Source: Gammaproteobacteria bacterium
Lineage (GTDB): Bacteria > Pseudomonadota > Gammaproteobacteria > Pseudomonadales > Azotimanducaceae_A
Assembly (NCBI GenBank): GCA_028819775.1
Contig: JAPPKV010000086.1
Location: 1-14,953 of the forward strand
Direction of reading: 5' to 3'
Length of the DNA: 14,953 nucleotides
This document shows, piece after piece, positions 1 through 7,796 of this stretch (its first letter is position 1; each line of letters opens with the position of its first letter). The translations under genes were made by a program, and so were the position numbers. The notes beneath the pieces were generated by a model. That model saw only the letters and a program-made list of their open reading frames with translations, did no database searches and had not been told where the DNA came from.

Positions 1-678
1 GTCGAACACGATGTCGCCGGTCCGCAGCAGGCTCCGCGCCCGGTCGTTCGCCGCAGCGATCCGCCCCCGCCCGTCGAGCTGAACGACGCCCAGGCCGGCG
101 GCGTCAAGCAGGTTGTCCAGCGTCGCGCCGAGGACGCCGGCCCTTCCGACCGCCACCTGAACGCGCACGGTCTGACGGATGTGCGGCAGGAGACGGCGGA
201 CGGCATCGAGCCGCGCGGACGACCAGCCGTCTCGGTCGACCGGATCGTGCACGTTCCAGACGATGCGCGAGCCGCCGGGTCCGTCCAGGCGGACGGCGAC
301 GGCGTCCCCGCAGTCAGCGATGGTTCGGAACGCGTGGTATGCCGCGGAAGTCTTCAGCTCGCGCTCGGTGAAGAGGTCCAAGTTGTGGAACAGCTCACCG
401 TCGGGAGCTCGTCGTAGGCGCGGCACCCGTTCGTCCAGATGATAGTAGGTACCGTAGTAAAGGCGCTCCAGGTCCCGGCGCCGCTCGCCACGGGTGTAGA
501 CCCAGGAGAAACCGATCCGGACCTCCTCGTCGATCCCTCCGTCGCCGAATATCATGCTGCTGCCGTGCACGCCGAGGACTTCGTCGGCCAGTGCCGAGAA
601 GCCCGACCAGCGCGCGGGATCGAACGACGCCTCGTGCAACGAGGCGAGAACGCGTCCGAAGGTCTCCTCGTCCCTCAT
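1..678 (-). CDS. LuxR-type transcriptional regulator, N-terminal part (3' end beyond window)
   Basis: An open frame of 226 codons runs from ATG at 678 to the left edge without a stop, so the C-terminus is missing. The N-terminus reads as a helix with FDPARW (about residues 19-24), followed by a region with TSAAYHAFR (about 110-118), LDGPGGSRIVW and then LLPHIRQTVRVQ. The visible part ends in a PAS-like segment with GVVQLDGRGRI and ANDRAR. This order is characteristic of a family of regulators that carry an N-terminal GAF/PAS-like sensory region and end in a LuxR-type helix-turn-helix; the HTH itself would lie outside the window. The frame stays open upstream to a TAA near 812, but the ATG at 678 fits the usual family N-terminus. 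No good Shine-Dalgarno is visible. Family assignment is from remembered motifs; the ligand and target genes are unknown. Confidence 0.8.
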   Translation of the reverse strand, partial: MRDEETFGRVLASLHEASFDPARWSGFSALADEVLGVHGSSMIFGDGGIDEEVRIGFSWVYTRGERRRDLERLYYGTYYHLDERVPRLRRAPDGELFHNLDLFTERELKTSAAYHAFRTIADCGDAVAVRLDGPGGSRIVWNVHDPVDRDGWSSARLDAVRRLLPHIRQTVRVQVAVGRAGVLGATLDNLLDAAGLGVVQLDGRGRIAAANDRARSLLRTGDIVFD

Positions 679-941
679 CACGCTACATTCGTCTGCGCAG
701 GCGCCGTCGACCCGGCACGAGTTGTCCGAGGGGTGGCGGTTGTCGCCGGGGAGAATGTACGCCTCGACCGCACGGCGACCGCAGCGCACGCCGACTCGAC
801 AACGTCGTTAGCCACCCCTAGCGTCGAATTCGTCGTCACGGGTTCCCCCCATGGCCGCCGCGATTCGTGCAGGCTCGCTCTTCCGCAATCGCCGGGCACC
901 ACGTGCACGAAAGAACAAGCCGGGTGTCCGCCTGGCTCACC

Positions 942-959
942 CTTATTGGGGAGAATAAG
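942..959. promoter_or_regulatory. Inverted repeat CTTATT-N6-AATAAG
   Basis: Two perfect 6-bp arms (942-947 and 954-959) flank GGGGAG. The element shares the word ATTGGGGA with the palindrome 22 bp further on (981-996). An AT-rich pair of arms in this GC-rich context suggests an operator, but no regulator can be assigned. Confidence 0.4.
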
Positions 960-980
960 CGTGGTCAGCGATCCCGTACA

Positions 981-996
981 TCCCCAATATTGGGGA
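981..996. promoter_or_regulatory. Perfect 16-bp palindrome TCCCCAATATTGGGGA, likely operator
   Basis: The two 8-bp halves are exact reverse complements with no spacer, centred between 988 and 989. It lies in the divergent promoter region, about 130 bp upstream of the hydrolase start and about 300 bp upstream of the LuxR-type start. Together with 942-959 it gives two ATTGGGGA-containing sites in 55 bp, as expected for a dimeric DNA-binding protein. Function is inferred. Confidence 0.5.
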
Positions 997-1113
997 CGAA
1001 CGCCACACGACTTGCCCTCCATCCCTCCTCCGCCGTGGTTGACTTCGATCAGGCCGAACACGAGCATTGTCTGGAGCGCGTCGGCGTGCGCTGCCCGTGG
1101 TTGTTGAGAAGTA

Positions 1114-1119
1114 GGGAGG
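1114..1119 (+). promoter_or_regulatory. Shine-Dalgarno GGGAGG deciding the GTG start at 1126
   Basis: The purine run ends at 1119. It has zero spacing to ATG 1120 but six bases to GTG 1126, which makes the GTG the better initiation codon. Confidence 0.6.
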
Positions 1120-1125
1120 ATGCCT

Positions 1126-2640
1126 GTGAAGCGATTGGTTGTATGTTGCGACGGCACTTGGAACACGCCGGAGATGGAGAGCCCGACCAACGTCGTCAGG
1201 CTCGCCCGGGCCGTATTGCCGCGGGACGCGAACCGCGTGCTGCAGATCGTCTACTACGACGAAGGGGTCGGCACACAAGGGCCGATCGACAAGCTCGTCG
1301 GCGGCGCGATGGGCGCGGGACTCGACTTCAACGTCCGCCAAGCCTACCGATTCCTGGCCAGCAACTACGAGCAAGACGACGAGATCTACCTCTTCGGTTT
1401 CAGCCGTGGCGCGTACACGGTTCGAAGCCTCGCCGGGATGATCGGCTTCGCGGGAATGCTCGGCCGGCACCAACTGACCTCCGTCCACGACGCCTACGAA
1501 CTCTATCGCGACGAGAAAGACCCGGCCGGAGCCGGTGCTACGGAGTTCCGGACTTGCCACCGCACAAGCGTTCCACGCGTCACGCTCTTGGGCTGTTGGG
1601 ACACTGTCGGGGCAATGGGCATCCCCGACAAGCTACCCGGCATCGGCCTCGACGAACTGTTCAACAAACGCTACCGGTGGGTGAACACGAAACTCGGCGC
1701 CCACGTCGACCACGCGCTGCACGCGATGTCCATCGACGAGCGGCGCAAGGAATTCGAGCCAACACCCATGGAATGCGTAACGGCCGGACAGACGCTCAAA
1801 CAGGTTTGGTTCCCGGGCGACCACGGCTCGGTGGGCGGTGGCGAACACCACAAGGAACCGCTCGCTCGCGCAGCCCTCGAATGGATGGTCGAGTCCGTCG
1901 CGCACGTTGGCCTCGGCCTCGCCATCGACACCCGCTTCGAGGGCATGCTTGGCTGCGATCACACCGCGTATTCCAGTGCCAGCAGGAGTCCCATCTACGG
2001 CCGCGAGCCCCGCGACCTCGGGTCTGCGCCCGAATTCCACCACTCGGCGCTGCGACGCTTCGTGGACCTGCCGCACTACGTCGAGGCGTTGGCCCCCGAG
2101 CAGCGCGACCTGCTCAATGCGGCGGTGCAGAAGCGGAACGTGCACCCCACGTTGCGATGCCCAACAAACGGTGCAGTGCTCGAGGTCAACCAAGACGCGG
2201 ACGTGATCGTCCTGGCAGAGCAGCAGCGGAACGACACGCACATCCTGATGCAGGCCGAAGGGCAATACGTGCTGTCGGTTGCCGAAACCCAGCACTGGCG
2301 CGACGGCGATCTGCCCCCCTGCGATCCCTGTGGCTGGCACGAGGACGACGCAAAGCTCGCATCGTTCTTCGACGGACTGGACCGGATGAAGCTGCCGCTC
2401 ATCCGCCTGGCTCGCGACCGGCGTGTCGAGCCGAAAGCGAATTGGTTCGAGCTGATCGGGATTCTGTGCCATCAGGACGGCGAAGACCGAATCCGTGTCT
2501 CTCGCGACACCATCTACACCGCTCCCGCCGACGGCCGCTTTCTCGCCCTGGCCAACGATGTCGCGTCACGCTTCGACCTTTTCGACAGCTACGACAACAA
2601 CGAGGGGTGGCTGGTGCTCAACGTGCGGCGGATAGCTTGA
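1126..2640 (+). CDS. DUF2235-domain alpha/beta hydrolase with C-terminal LecA-like region
   Basis: The N-terminal two-thirds is a DUF2235 alpha/beta-hydrolase, the family that includes Tle1-type phospholipases. Visible marks are KRLVVCCDGTWN at the start, the nucleophile elbow GFSRG with Ser about 93, GCWDTVG with Asp about 159, and VWFPGDHGSVGGG with His about 233, consistent with a complete Ser-Asp-His triad. The C-terminal part (about 345-504) has GQYVLSV, a HWRDGDLPPCDP segment, NWFELIG, and then GRFLALANDV and DSYDNNEGW. This resembles the beta-sandwich of LecA/PA-IL-type lectins, an inference by eye. The ATG at 1120 directly abuts the GGGAGG at 1114-1119, whereas the in-frame GTG at 1126 has 6-nt spacing and gives the usual family N-terminus, so I place the start there. 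No type VI secretion genes or signal peptide are visible. The substrate is unknown. Confidence 0.88.
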   Translation: MKRLVVCCDGTWNTPEMESPTNVVRLARAVLPRDANRVLQIVYYDEGVGTQGPIDKLVGGAMGAGLDFNVRQAYRFLASNYEQDDEIYLFGFSRGAYTVRSLAGMIGFAGMLGRHQLTSVHDAYELYRDEKDPAGAGATEFRTCHRTSVPRVTLLGCWDTVGAMGIPDKLPGIGLDELFNKRYRWVNTKLGAHVDHALHAMSIDERRKEFEPTPMECVTAGQTLKQVWFPGDHGSVGGGEHHKEPLARAALEWMVESVAHVGLGLAIDTRFEGMLGCDHTAYSSASRSPIYGREPRDLGSAPEFHHSALRRFVDLPHYVEALAPEQRDLLNAAVQKRNVHPTLRCPTNGAVLEVNQDADVIVLAEQQRNDTHILMQAEGQYVLSVAETQHWRDGDLPPCDPCGWHEDDAKLASFFDGLDRMKLPLIRLARDRRVEPKANWFELIGILCHQDGEDRIRVSRDTIYTAPADGRFLALANDVASRFDLFDSYDNNEGWLVLNVRRIA

Positions 2641-2768
2641 ACGCGCACGTGCGTTCGGGTCCCGTCACGGACATGTGGGCTACCGCTCCCGACCTTCGGG
2701 CCTGAGCCGTTGCGGGCACGCGCCGGGATTGGCAACATTGCCTGGACCTTGCCAACGCACACAACGGC

Positions 2769-3893
2769 GTGGGGAAAACCAAATCGGCACTCGCAGGAAC
2801 GGTGGTCATCGGTTTGGCCATCGGGCTCGGCATCGAAGCGGATGTCGCGCCCACGGCGCAGTACGACGAGGACGAAAACGGTACTTGGCGAGGATGCCAG
2901 CCGGAGAACAGCGCCCTCGGCAAGCAAACCTCCGCGTTCGAGTACGCCAGGATGATCGAACCGCAGCTCGGTGTACCGCCAACGGTTGATTGCGGCGCTA
3001 ACGTCGAGATGCCCGTCTACGTCAACGGCGTGAAGACCGTCGGCGACCCCGGTCTCCACCAATGCGACAACCCCAGCCTACAGATCGGCGACTGCATGTC
3101 GGGATCGAGCGTTCAGCGGTATGTCGGGAAAGACGCCGACGGCTCGATTCGTCACGAGGTCATCTGGGTGAGTTTCTGTCGGCACGACGGTCGCGACGAC
3201 GTATTCGGATTCGACATCGGCGACTCCGTCCAGATGATCGGCTACAACAAGGTGACCGGGGCGACCGCCTTCTTCGAGAGCGCCGACAACCGGGAGTGGA
3301 CCTATGTCGATCCCGAAACCAACAGACTGATGGGAAAGCTGCCGGGGATCGATGATCCTGAAGCCTTCGACCGGGCCTATGTGAGAACCGAGACCCAGTG
3401 CGTGGCCTGCCATCAGGCCGACCCGTTCGTCCACAACCCCTTCATCGACGGTGCGAAGCACCCCCACGCGCCGAATCAGACGGTCGTTCCTCGAATCGGC
3501 GGCCGCCAGAGCAAGAGCAACACCCCCTACTACGTGATCGGCGGCGCCGACTGGGACATGCGGACGATCCACATCGAGGGAAATGAATGCCTGGGTTGCC
3601 ACCGCATCGGCATGAAGACGGTCGAGGAGTTCATGGGGGATCACTGGCATCCGGACCAACACATGCCCCCGCGCGAGCCCGGCAGCCTGACCGAGCACTT
3701 CGAGGAGTTGCTGACGTGTTGGAAGAACGGGCCCGAAAACACACCTGGGTGCGACTGGATCATTCCGCCCGCCGGAGACTGTCCAAGCCAGGTCGTGGGC
3801 GATGACTATCCCTACAAGTCGAGATTCAACCAACCCAACCGGAAAGAGCTCGAGTGGACCGAACGCCCCCCGTTCTCCAATCCACAAACTTAA
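2769..3893 (+). CDS. Exported c-type haem protein with two CxxCH motifs
   Basis: A 374-aa protein with a short basic start (GKTKSA) and a hydrophobic stretch at about 8-22, so it is probably exported or membrane-anchored. Two haem c attachment motifs are present, CVACH (211-215) and CLGCH (274-278). Several more Cys (about 43, 75, 99, 109, 137) lie in the first half and may form disulfides. It ends in a Pro- and Cys-containing tail. I do not recognise the family beyond diheme cytochrome c-like; an electron-transfer role follows from the CxxCH motifs only. The start is uncertain: GTG 2769 is chosen because the hydrophobic signal follows it, but there is no Shine-Dalgarno and the frame stays open for some codons upstream. 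It lies 128 bp after the DUF2235 gene and converges on the PQQ dehydrogenase gene, a possible redox partner. Confidence 0.75.
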   Translation: MGKTKSALAGTVVIGLAIGLGIEADVAPTAQYDEDENGTWRGCQPENSALGKQTSAFEYARMIEPQLGVPPTVDCGANVEMPVYVNGVKTVGDPGLHQCDNPSLQIGDCMSGSSVQRYVGKDADGSIRHEVIWVSFCRHDGRDDVFGFDIGDSVQMIGYNKVTGATAFFESADNREWTYVDPETNRLMGKLPGIDDPEAFDRAYVRTETQCVACHQADPFVHNPFIDGAKHPHAPNQTVVPRIGGRQSKSNTPYYVIGGADWDMRTIHIEGNECLGCHRIGMKTVEEFMGDHWHPDQHMPPREPGSLTEHFEELLTCWKNGPENTPGCDWIIPPAGDCPSQVVGDDYPYKSRFNQPNRKELEWTERPPFSNPQT

Positions 3894-3968
3894 GGGGTGG
3901 CCCCCGATAGGTGGCTAGCGCGTATCGACGCCACGAGGCCATCCACGATCCGATAAAGCGGTCCCACG

Positions 3969-5975
3969 TCACTCGACCCCGAACGCCATCACCACATCCC
4001 CCAGCCGCCCCTGTCCACGCCCATTACCCCCCGCATAGATCACCACGTACTGCCGACCCCCCCACACATACGTCATCGGCGTAGCCTGCCCCCCGGCGGG
4101 CAGTTGCCACTTCCACAGCAACTCTCCCGTCTCCACGTCGAAGGCACGCAGCACGTCGTCCATCAGCGTACTGCCGATGAACACAAGACCACCCGCCGTC
4201 ACGATGGGCCCACCCACGTTCGGGAGGCCCAGGGTCATGCCGAATGCCTCGCCGAGAACAGTACGCCAGACGATCTCCCCCCTGGCCAGGTCCACTGCGG
4301 CCAAGACGCCCCAGGGCGGTGGCGTGCAGGGGATGTCGAGCGGAGAGAACAGGAGCTCCCGCTTCATCCCGAACGGCGCCCCGGTCTGGGGAGAGACCTC
4401 CTGGTCGTGGAACACCCTGCGCGCTTGCTCGACACGCTCCGCCGGGATCAACTGGACGTGGTGCGCGAGGTTGTTCATGTTCACGATCAGCAGGTTGCGC
4501 GTCGGGTCGTAGGCGGCGCCGCCCCAGTTCGCTCCCCCGCCGGTGAACGGATAGAGCAGCGTCCCCTGTTTCGACGGCGGGGTGAACAAGCCATCGGCCA
4601 CGGAGTCGGCAATCCGCGAACGGCAGCTCAGACGGTCGAACAGGGTCAAACCGAACGCGTCGTCCGGTGACAGGCGGTTCGGCACGATGGGCGGGGGCGC
4701 CACCGGGAACGGCTGCGTCGGCGAGAGCCACTCGCCGGGCGCGCCCGTCTGCGGGACCGGCCGTTCCTCGACGGGCAGGAAGGGCTCTCCGGTGTCGCGG
4801 TCCAGGACGAACACGAATCCCGTCTTCGTCACCTGGGCCACCACGTCATGCAGGGCGCCGTCGCGCCAGACCGAGTAAAGGCCCGGCTGCGCCGGCACGT
4901 CGTAGTCCCAGATGTCGTGGTGCACGGTCTGGAAGCTCCAGCGCACCTCGCCCGTCACGGCCTCCAGCGCAACGACCGAGTTGGCGTGGCGGTTGTCGCC
5001 CGGCCGCAGACCGCCGAAGAAATCCGGGCTGGGGCTGCTGGTCGGAACGAACACGAGGCCCCGTTCCTCGTCCACCGACATCGGCGCCCAAGCGTTGGCG
5101 TGGCCTTCCGCCGGTGGCTGCGCGCCCTGCCAGGTCCGCGCCGCCGGGTCGTCCGACGTGCGCGGAATCGGATCCCACTCCCAGCGCGGTGCCCCGGTCC
5201 TGGCATCGAAGGCCCGCACCGAACCCGCGGGCGCCACCACACGGGCGTTGTCGCCGATCGCCGAACCGACCACCACAATGTCGCCGACGGCGACGGGCGG
5301 CGACGTGATCTGGAACTCGCCCGGCCACCGCAGTGGCATGCCCGGATCGATGCGGACCTCCCCGTCCGTTCCGAACCCGGCGCAGCGGCTGCCCGTCGCC
5401 GCGTCGAGGGCGATCAGACGCGCGTCGTTCGTGCCCATGAAGATCCGGTCGGCGCACATCCCCGTCGCGTCGGGATCGCGCCAATGGGTGACGCCGCGGC
5501 AGACGAACTGGTTCGCGGGGCCCTGGCGGAGGTCGATGGCGGGGTCGAAACGCCAACGCTCGGCGCCGGTGCCCGGGTCGATGGCGATGACCTCGTTGAA
5601 GGGGGTGCAGAAGATGAGGGCGTCGTTCGCGAGGATCGGCGTGCCCTCGGTGGCGGCCTGGTTCATGTGATCCGCGCGCGTGGTCATGTCGCCGGTGCGG
5701 TACTCCCAGACGGGGGCGAGACGGGCCACGTTCGTGGTGGTGATCTGCTCTTCCCGACTGTAGCGGCGTCCGCCAGCGTCGCCGCCGTAGTGGCGCCAGC
5801 CCTTGCCCACGTCGACGGTGTCTGGCGGGCGGGGCGTTTCGGATGCTGTGCCGGCGATGTCGAGACTGTGCGCTCCGCCGAGGAGCCAGATCATGGAGCC
5901 GCCGAGGATCGACACGAGGGCTAGCGCCAGGAGGAGGGCCGCGGCGGTCAAGATGGCCTTGCGGGCGGTGGACAT
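3969..5975 (-). CDS. PQQ-dependent dehydrogenase, membrane glucose dehydrogenase-like, single TM anchor
   Basis: A 668-aa quinoprotein beta-propeller dehydrogenase. One N-terminal hydrophobic helix (about 8-33) would anchor it with the catalytic domain in the periplasm. Family marks are GKGWRHYGGDAGGRRYS (about 57-73), TPFNEVIAIDPGTG (124-137), and NAWAPMSVDEERGLVFVPT with GDNRHANS (about 294-333). HHDIWDYDVPAQP (352-364) and VAQVTKTGFVFVLDR (379-393) carry the Asp and Lys positions that correspond to conserved PQQ-site residues of E. coli-type glucose dehydrogenase. The end has GQATPMTY and YVVIYAGG blade motifs. Classical membrane glucose dehydrogenase has about five N-terminal helices and is about 800 aa; this one has only one. 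The frame extends 63 codons further upstream, but that extension is Arg-rich and the signal anchor begins right after ATG 5975. The true sugar or alcohol substrate cannot be read from sequence. Electrons would go to quinone or a cytochrome. Confidence 0.9.
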   Translation of the reverse strand: MSTARKAILTAAALLLALALVSILGGSMIWLLGGAHSLDIAGTASETPRPPDTVDVGKGWRHYGGDAGGRRYSREEQITTTNVARLAPVWEYRTGDMTTRADHMNQAATEGTPILANDALIFCTPFNEVIAIDPGTGAERWRFDPAIDLRQGPANQFVCRGVTHWRDPDATGMCADRIFMGTNDARLIALDAATGSRCAGFGTDGEVRIDPGMPLRWPGEFQITSPPVAVGDIVVVGSAIGDNARVVAPAGSVRAFDARTGAPRWEWDPIPRTSDDPAARTWQGAQPPAEGHANAWAPMSVDEERGLVFVPTSSPSPDFFGGLRPGDNRHANSVVALEAVTGEVRWSFQTVHHDIWDYDVPAQPGLYSVWRDGALHDVVAQVTKTGFVFVLDRDTGEPFLPVEERPVPQTGAPGEWLSPTQPFPVAPPPIVPNRLSPDDAFGLTLFDRLSCRSRIADSVADGLFTPPSKQGTLLYPFTGGGANWGGAAYDPTRNLLIVNMNNLAHHVQLIPAERVEQARRVFHDQEVSPQTGAPFGMKRELLFSPLDIPCTPPPWGVLAAVDLARGEIVWRTVLGEAFGMTLGLPNVGGPIVTAGGLVFIGSTLMDDVLRAFDVETGELLWKWQLPAGGQATPMTYVWGGRQYVVIYAGGNGRGQGRLGDVVMAFGVE

Positions 5976-6272
5976 AGGGCGAGCGTAGGCGGCTAGACGC
6001 AGATCCTCAAGCCGCCGGTCAACACTCCTCGAAACGCAACGCCAGCCGATTCCGCGTGGTCCTTGCGCCGGGACGGCAGATGGATCGCGATTAACCTTCT
6101 CCGGCCTGGAACGCCTCCGACGTGCCGGGCGGCCGCGCGCAATGAGGCGGCGACCTTTGGTCACGCCAGTTTCCTCAATAGCAGCAATCTATGTGGAATG
6201 AGTGGTGGAGGCGGCGTCCACCAATACGGAGTTTTCAGGTGACTCCCTATGCCTCGCAAAGTAACCTTAACA

Positions 6273-6286
6273 TATTGATAAATAAT
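6273..6286. repeat. 14-bp AT-rich repeat TATTGATAAATAAT, copy 1
   Basis: Identical in the same orientation to 13052-13065. It lies 75 bp upstream of the first integrase gene; the other copy lies upstream of the second recombinase module. It could be an attachment-site core or a shared promoter/host-factor site. Confidence 0.5.
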
Positions 6287-6298
6287 ATTTTTAGTCCT

Positions 6299-6323
6299 CT
6301 TGACGTTGCAGGACGCTTGACGT
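6299..6323 (+). repeat. Tandem CTTGACGT boxes upstream of integrase
   Basis: Two identical 8-bp words at 6299-6306 and 6316-6323, 17 bp apart start to start. The spacing is not far from two helical turns. They lie 39-63 bp before the integrase ATG. They may be arm-type integrase or excisionase sites, or operator half-sites. A third copy in reverse orientation lies in the HEPN promoter (10865-10872). Confidence 0.35.
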
Positions 6324-6361
6324 AGGCTCCTCGAAAAACTGATAACTCAAGTGATTACCAC

Positions 6362-7558
6362 ATGCGTCGTCCACAACGTCTCTCCGCCTCTTTCGTCAAG
6401 ACTGTCAACGTCCCAGGCCGCTACGGGGACGGGCGCGGTGGCCACGGGCTCTCCCTGCTCGTCAAGCCGATGCGCGCAGGCGGCTTCTCCAAGTCCTGGT
6501 CGCAAAGGATACTCATCAACGGCAGGCCGACCAATCTCGGCCTCGGAGCCTACCCCATCGTTACACTTGCGGAGGCGCGCCGGGCCGTCATCACTAACCG
6601 GCGGGCGATCGCACAGGGGCGCGATCCGCGCGCTGGCGGCGTACCGACATTCGAGGAGGCTGCCGAGAAGGTGATCGCCATGCACGAACCGACGTGGAAG
6701 GACGGCGCGCGGTCCGCCGCCATCTGGCGGTCGAGCCTGAGGGACTACGTCATGCCCCAGCTCGGGAGAAAGACGGTCGACGCGATCACGACCGCCGACG
6801 TCATGGCTGTCCTCGTCCCCATCTGGAGCACCAAACGCGAGACCGCGCGGAGGGTTCGCCAGCGCATCGGTGCCGTCATGAAGTGGAGCGTTGCGCACCG
6901 CTACCGGCAGGACAATCCCGCTGGCGACGCCGTTGCTGAAGCGCTGCCCAGGGACGGTACGTCCGCCAAGACTCATCATCGGGCGCTACCCCACTCTGAA
7001 GTCGGCGACGCAGTCGAGAAGATCCGCGCCTCAGGCGCTTACCGCGCTACGGTACTTGCCTTCGAGTTTCTGGTCCTCACCGCCAGCCGCTCCGGTGAGG
7101 TGAGGGGTGCTCGGTGGGACGAGTTCGACTTCGAGTCCTCCACGTGGACGGTGCCCGCTGCCCGAATGAAGATAGCTCGCCCTCATCGCGTGCCACTGTC
7201 CCCCCGCGCCATAGAGATTCTCGAGGAGGCTCGCGAATTGTCCGACGATGCCGACTTGGTGTTCCCATCGCCCACCGGCCGCATGCTCAGCGACAGTACC
7301 ATCTCGAAGCTCGTCCGAGAGAACCACATCGGCTGCGTGCCACATGGCATGAGAAGCTCGTTCCGGGACTGGGCCGCAGAATGTTCAGACGCGCCGCGAG
7401 AAGTTTGCGAACTCGCACTCGCCCACGTCAACAATGATCGCGTCGAGGCCGCCTACCGCCGATCAGACCTGTTCGAGAAACGACGCGAACTCATGGAGGA
7501 CTGGTCAGAGTATCTCCGCCAGAACCCCGCGACTCATGCGCTGAAGCAGGCTTCCTAG
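6362..7558 (+). CDS. Tyrosine integrase, P4/DUF4102 type
   Basis: A 398-aa site-specific recombinase of the kind that integrates genomic islands and P4-like elements. Residues about 15-90 form the arm-binding DUF4102-type domain, with DGRGGHGLSLLV, the hydrophilic strand SWSQRILINGRPTNLGLGAYP and LAEARR. The core-binding region is about 95-200 (PTFEEAAEKVI to VMKWSVAHR). The catalytic domain has Arg243 (TASRSGEVRGARW), Lys270 (RMKIARPHRVPLS), His328 and Arg331 (HGMRSSFRDWA), His355 and nucleophile Tyr365 (LAHVNNDRVEAAYRR). The full set of catalytic residues is present and the length is normal, so it is probably functional. No clear Shine-Dalgarno precedes ATG 6362. It reads into the element and ends 23 bp from the convergent small gene. 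The target site is not evident in the window. Confidence 0.93.
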   Translation: MRRPQRLSASFVKTVNVPGRYGDGRGGHGLSLLVKPMRAGGFSKSWSQRILINGRPTNLGLGAYPIVTLAEARRAVITNRRAIAQGRDPRAGGVPTFEEAAEKVIAMHEPTWKDGARSAAIWRSSLRDYVMPQLGRKTVDAITTADVMAVLVPIWSTKRETARRVRQRIGAVMKWSVAHRYRQDNPAGDAVAEALPRDGTSAKTHHRALPHSEVGDAVEKIRASGAYRATVLAFEFLVLTASRSGEVRGARWDEFDFESSTWTVPAARMKIARPHRVPLSPRAIEILEEARELSDDADLVFPSPTGRMLSDSTISKLVRENHIGCVPHGMRSSFRDWAAECSDAPREVCELALAHVNNDRVEAAYRRSDLFEKRRELMEDWSEYLRQNPATHALKQAS

Positions 7559-7580
7559 TACCTTTCCGTCACACGGATTC

Positions 7581-7796
7581 CTACACTCCACCTCTTGGGC
7601 TGCCACTCGGCAGCCTCTCACAGACGAACTCTCCAGCATTGTCCAGCCGCACAACGTAACGATCAGTGATGCCGTCGCGCCGGGTGTGGTCGCACACGAT
7701 GCAGCGATTTCCTCGAGCTATTTCGTCCTTTGTGGCCGGATCACTCACCGCGACACCAATGATGTACTCTGCTGTCCGACTGTCGACGGCACTCAC
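7581..7796 (-). CDS. Small hypothetical protein with CxxC, downstream partner
   Basis: A 71-aa protein not recognised as any family. It contains one CIVCDHTRR segment (about 32-40), which could bind metal, and a strand-like RYVVRLDNAGEFVCERL near the end. Its GTG start at 7796 overlaps the stop of the preceding small gene by 4 nt (GTGA), a classic coupled arrangement, with GAGGAG in the upstream gene serving as a close Shine-Dalgarno. This coupling is the main reason to believe it is real. Its stop is 23 bp from the convergent integrase stop. Confidence 0.55.
   Translation of the reverse strand: MSAVDSRTAEYIIGVAVSDPATKDEIARGNRCIVCDHTRRDGITDRYVVRLDNAGEFVCERLPSGSPRGGV

Larger units (their letters stand above)
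679..1125. other. Divergent intergenic region between LuxR-type gene and DUF2235 hydrolase gene
   Basis: This 447-bp stretch separates two divergently oriented genes. The frames that cross it on both strands read as shadow translations with no recognisable domain. It contains two related inverted repeats at 942-959 and 981-996 (listed separately) and a TTGACT at about 1039 with no convincing -10 partner. It probably holds promoters and operators for both flanking genes. Confidence 0.55.
5976..6361. other. Intergenic region containing the likely left edge of the integrated element
   Basis: 386 bp between the PQQ dehydrogenase start and the integrase start, with no gene recognised. The first half is GC-rich like the chromosome. 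From about 6180, and especially at 6255-6300, it becomes strongly AT-rich (TATTGATAAATAAT followed by ATTTTTAG), and it then carries two copies of CTTGACGT. This change of composition just before an integrase is where an attachment site would be expected. No tRNA 3' end was recognised here. Confidence 0.5.

Noticed and set aside
678..1190. 170-codon minus-strand frame whose stop overlaps the LuxR-type ATG as TGATG
   Set aside because: It overlaps the start of the DUF2235 gene in antisense, runs through the palindromes, and its translation shows no domain-like pattern; the overlap seems accidental.
1633..2472. 279-codon minus-strand frame opposite the DUF2235 gene
   Set aside because: Antisense shadow typical of high-GC DNA, with no recognisable motif.
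2644..2653. 10-bp palindrome CGCACGTGCG just after the DUF2235 stop
   Set aside because: Short, GC-rich palindromes of this size are expected by chance in this composition.
867..2705. 612-codon plus-strand frame over the DUF2235 gene
   Set aside because: Arg/Pro-rich shadow of the true frame, which has a clear catalytic triad.
3894..3915. GGGG-TGG-CCCC hairpin between the convergent diheme and PQQ dehydrogenase genes
   Set aside because: Only 4 bp with a 3-nt loop and no T-run; not enough for a terminator.
4848..5924. 358-codon frame antisense to the PQQ dehydrogenase gene
   Set aside because: Shadow of a gene with unmistakable quinoprotein motifs.
6165..6361. tRNA 3' end as integrase target
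   Set aside because: P4-type integrases often use tRNA genes, but no tRNA-like cloverleaf or T-loop sequence could be recognised here.
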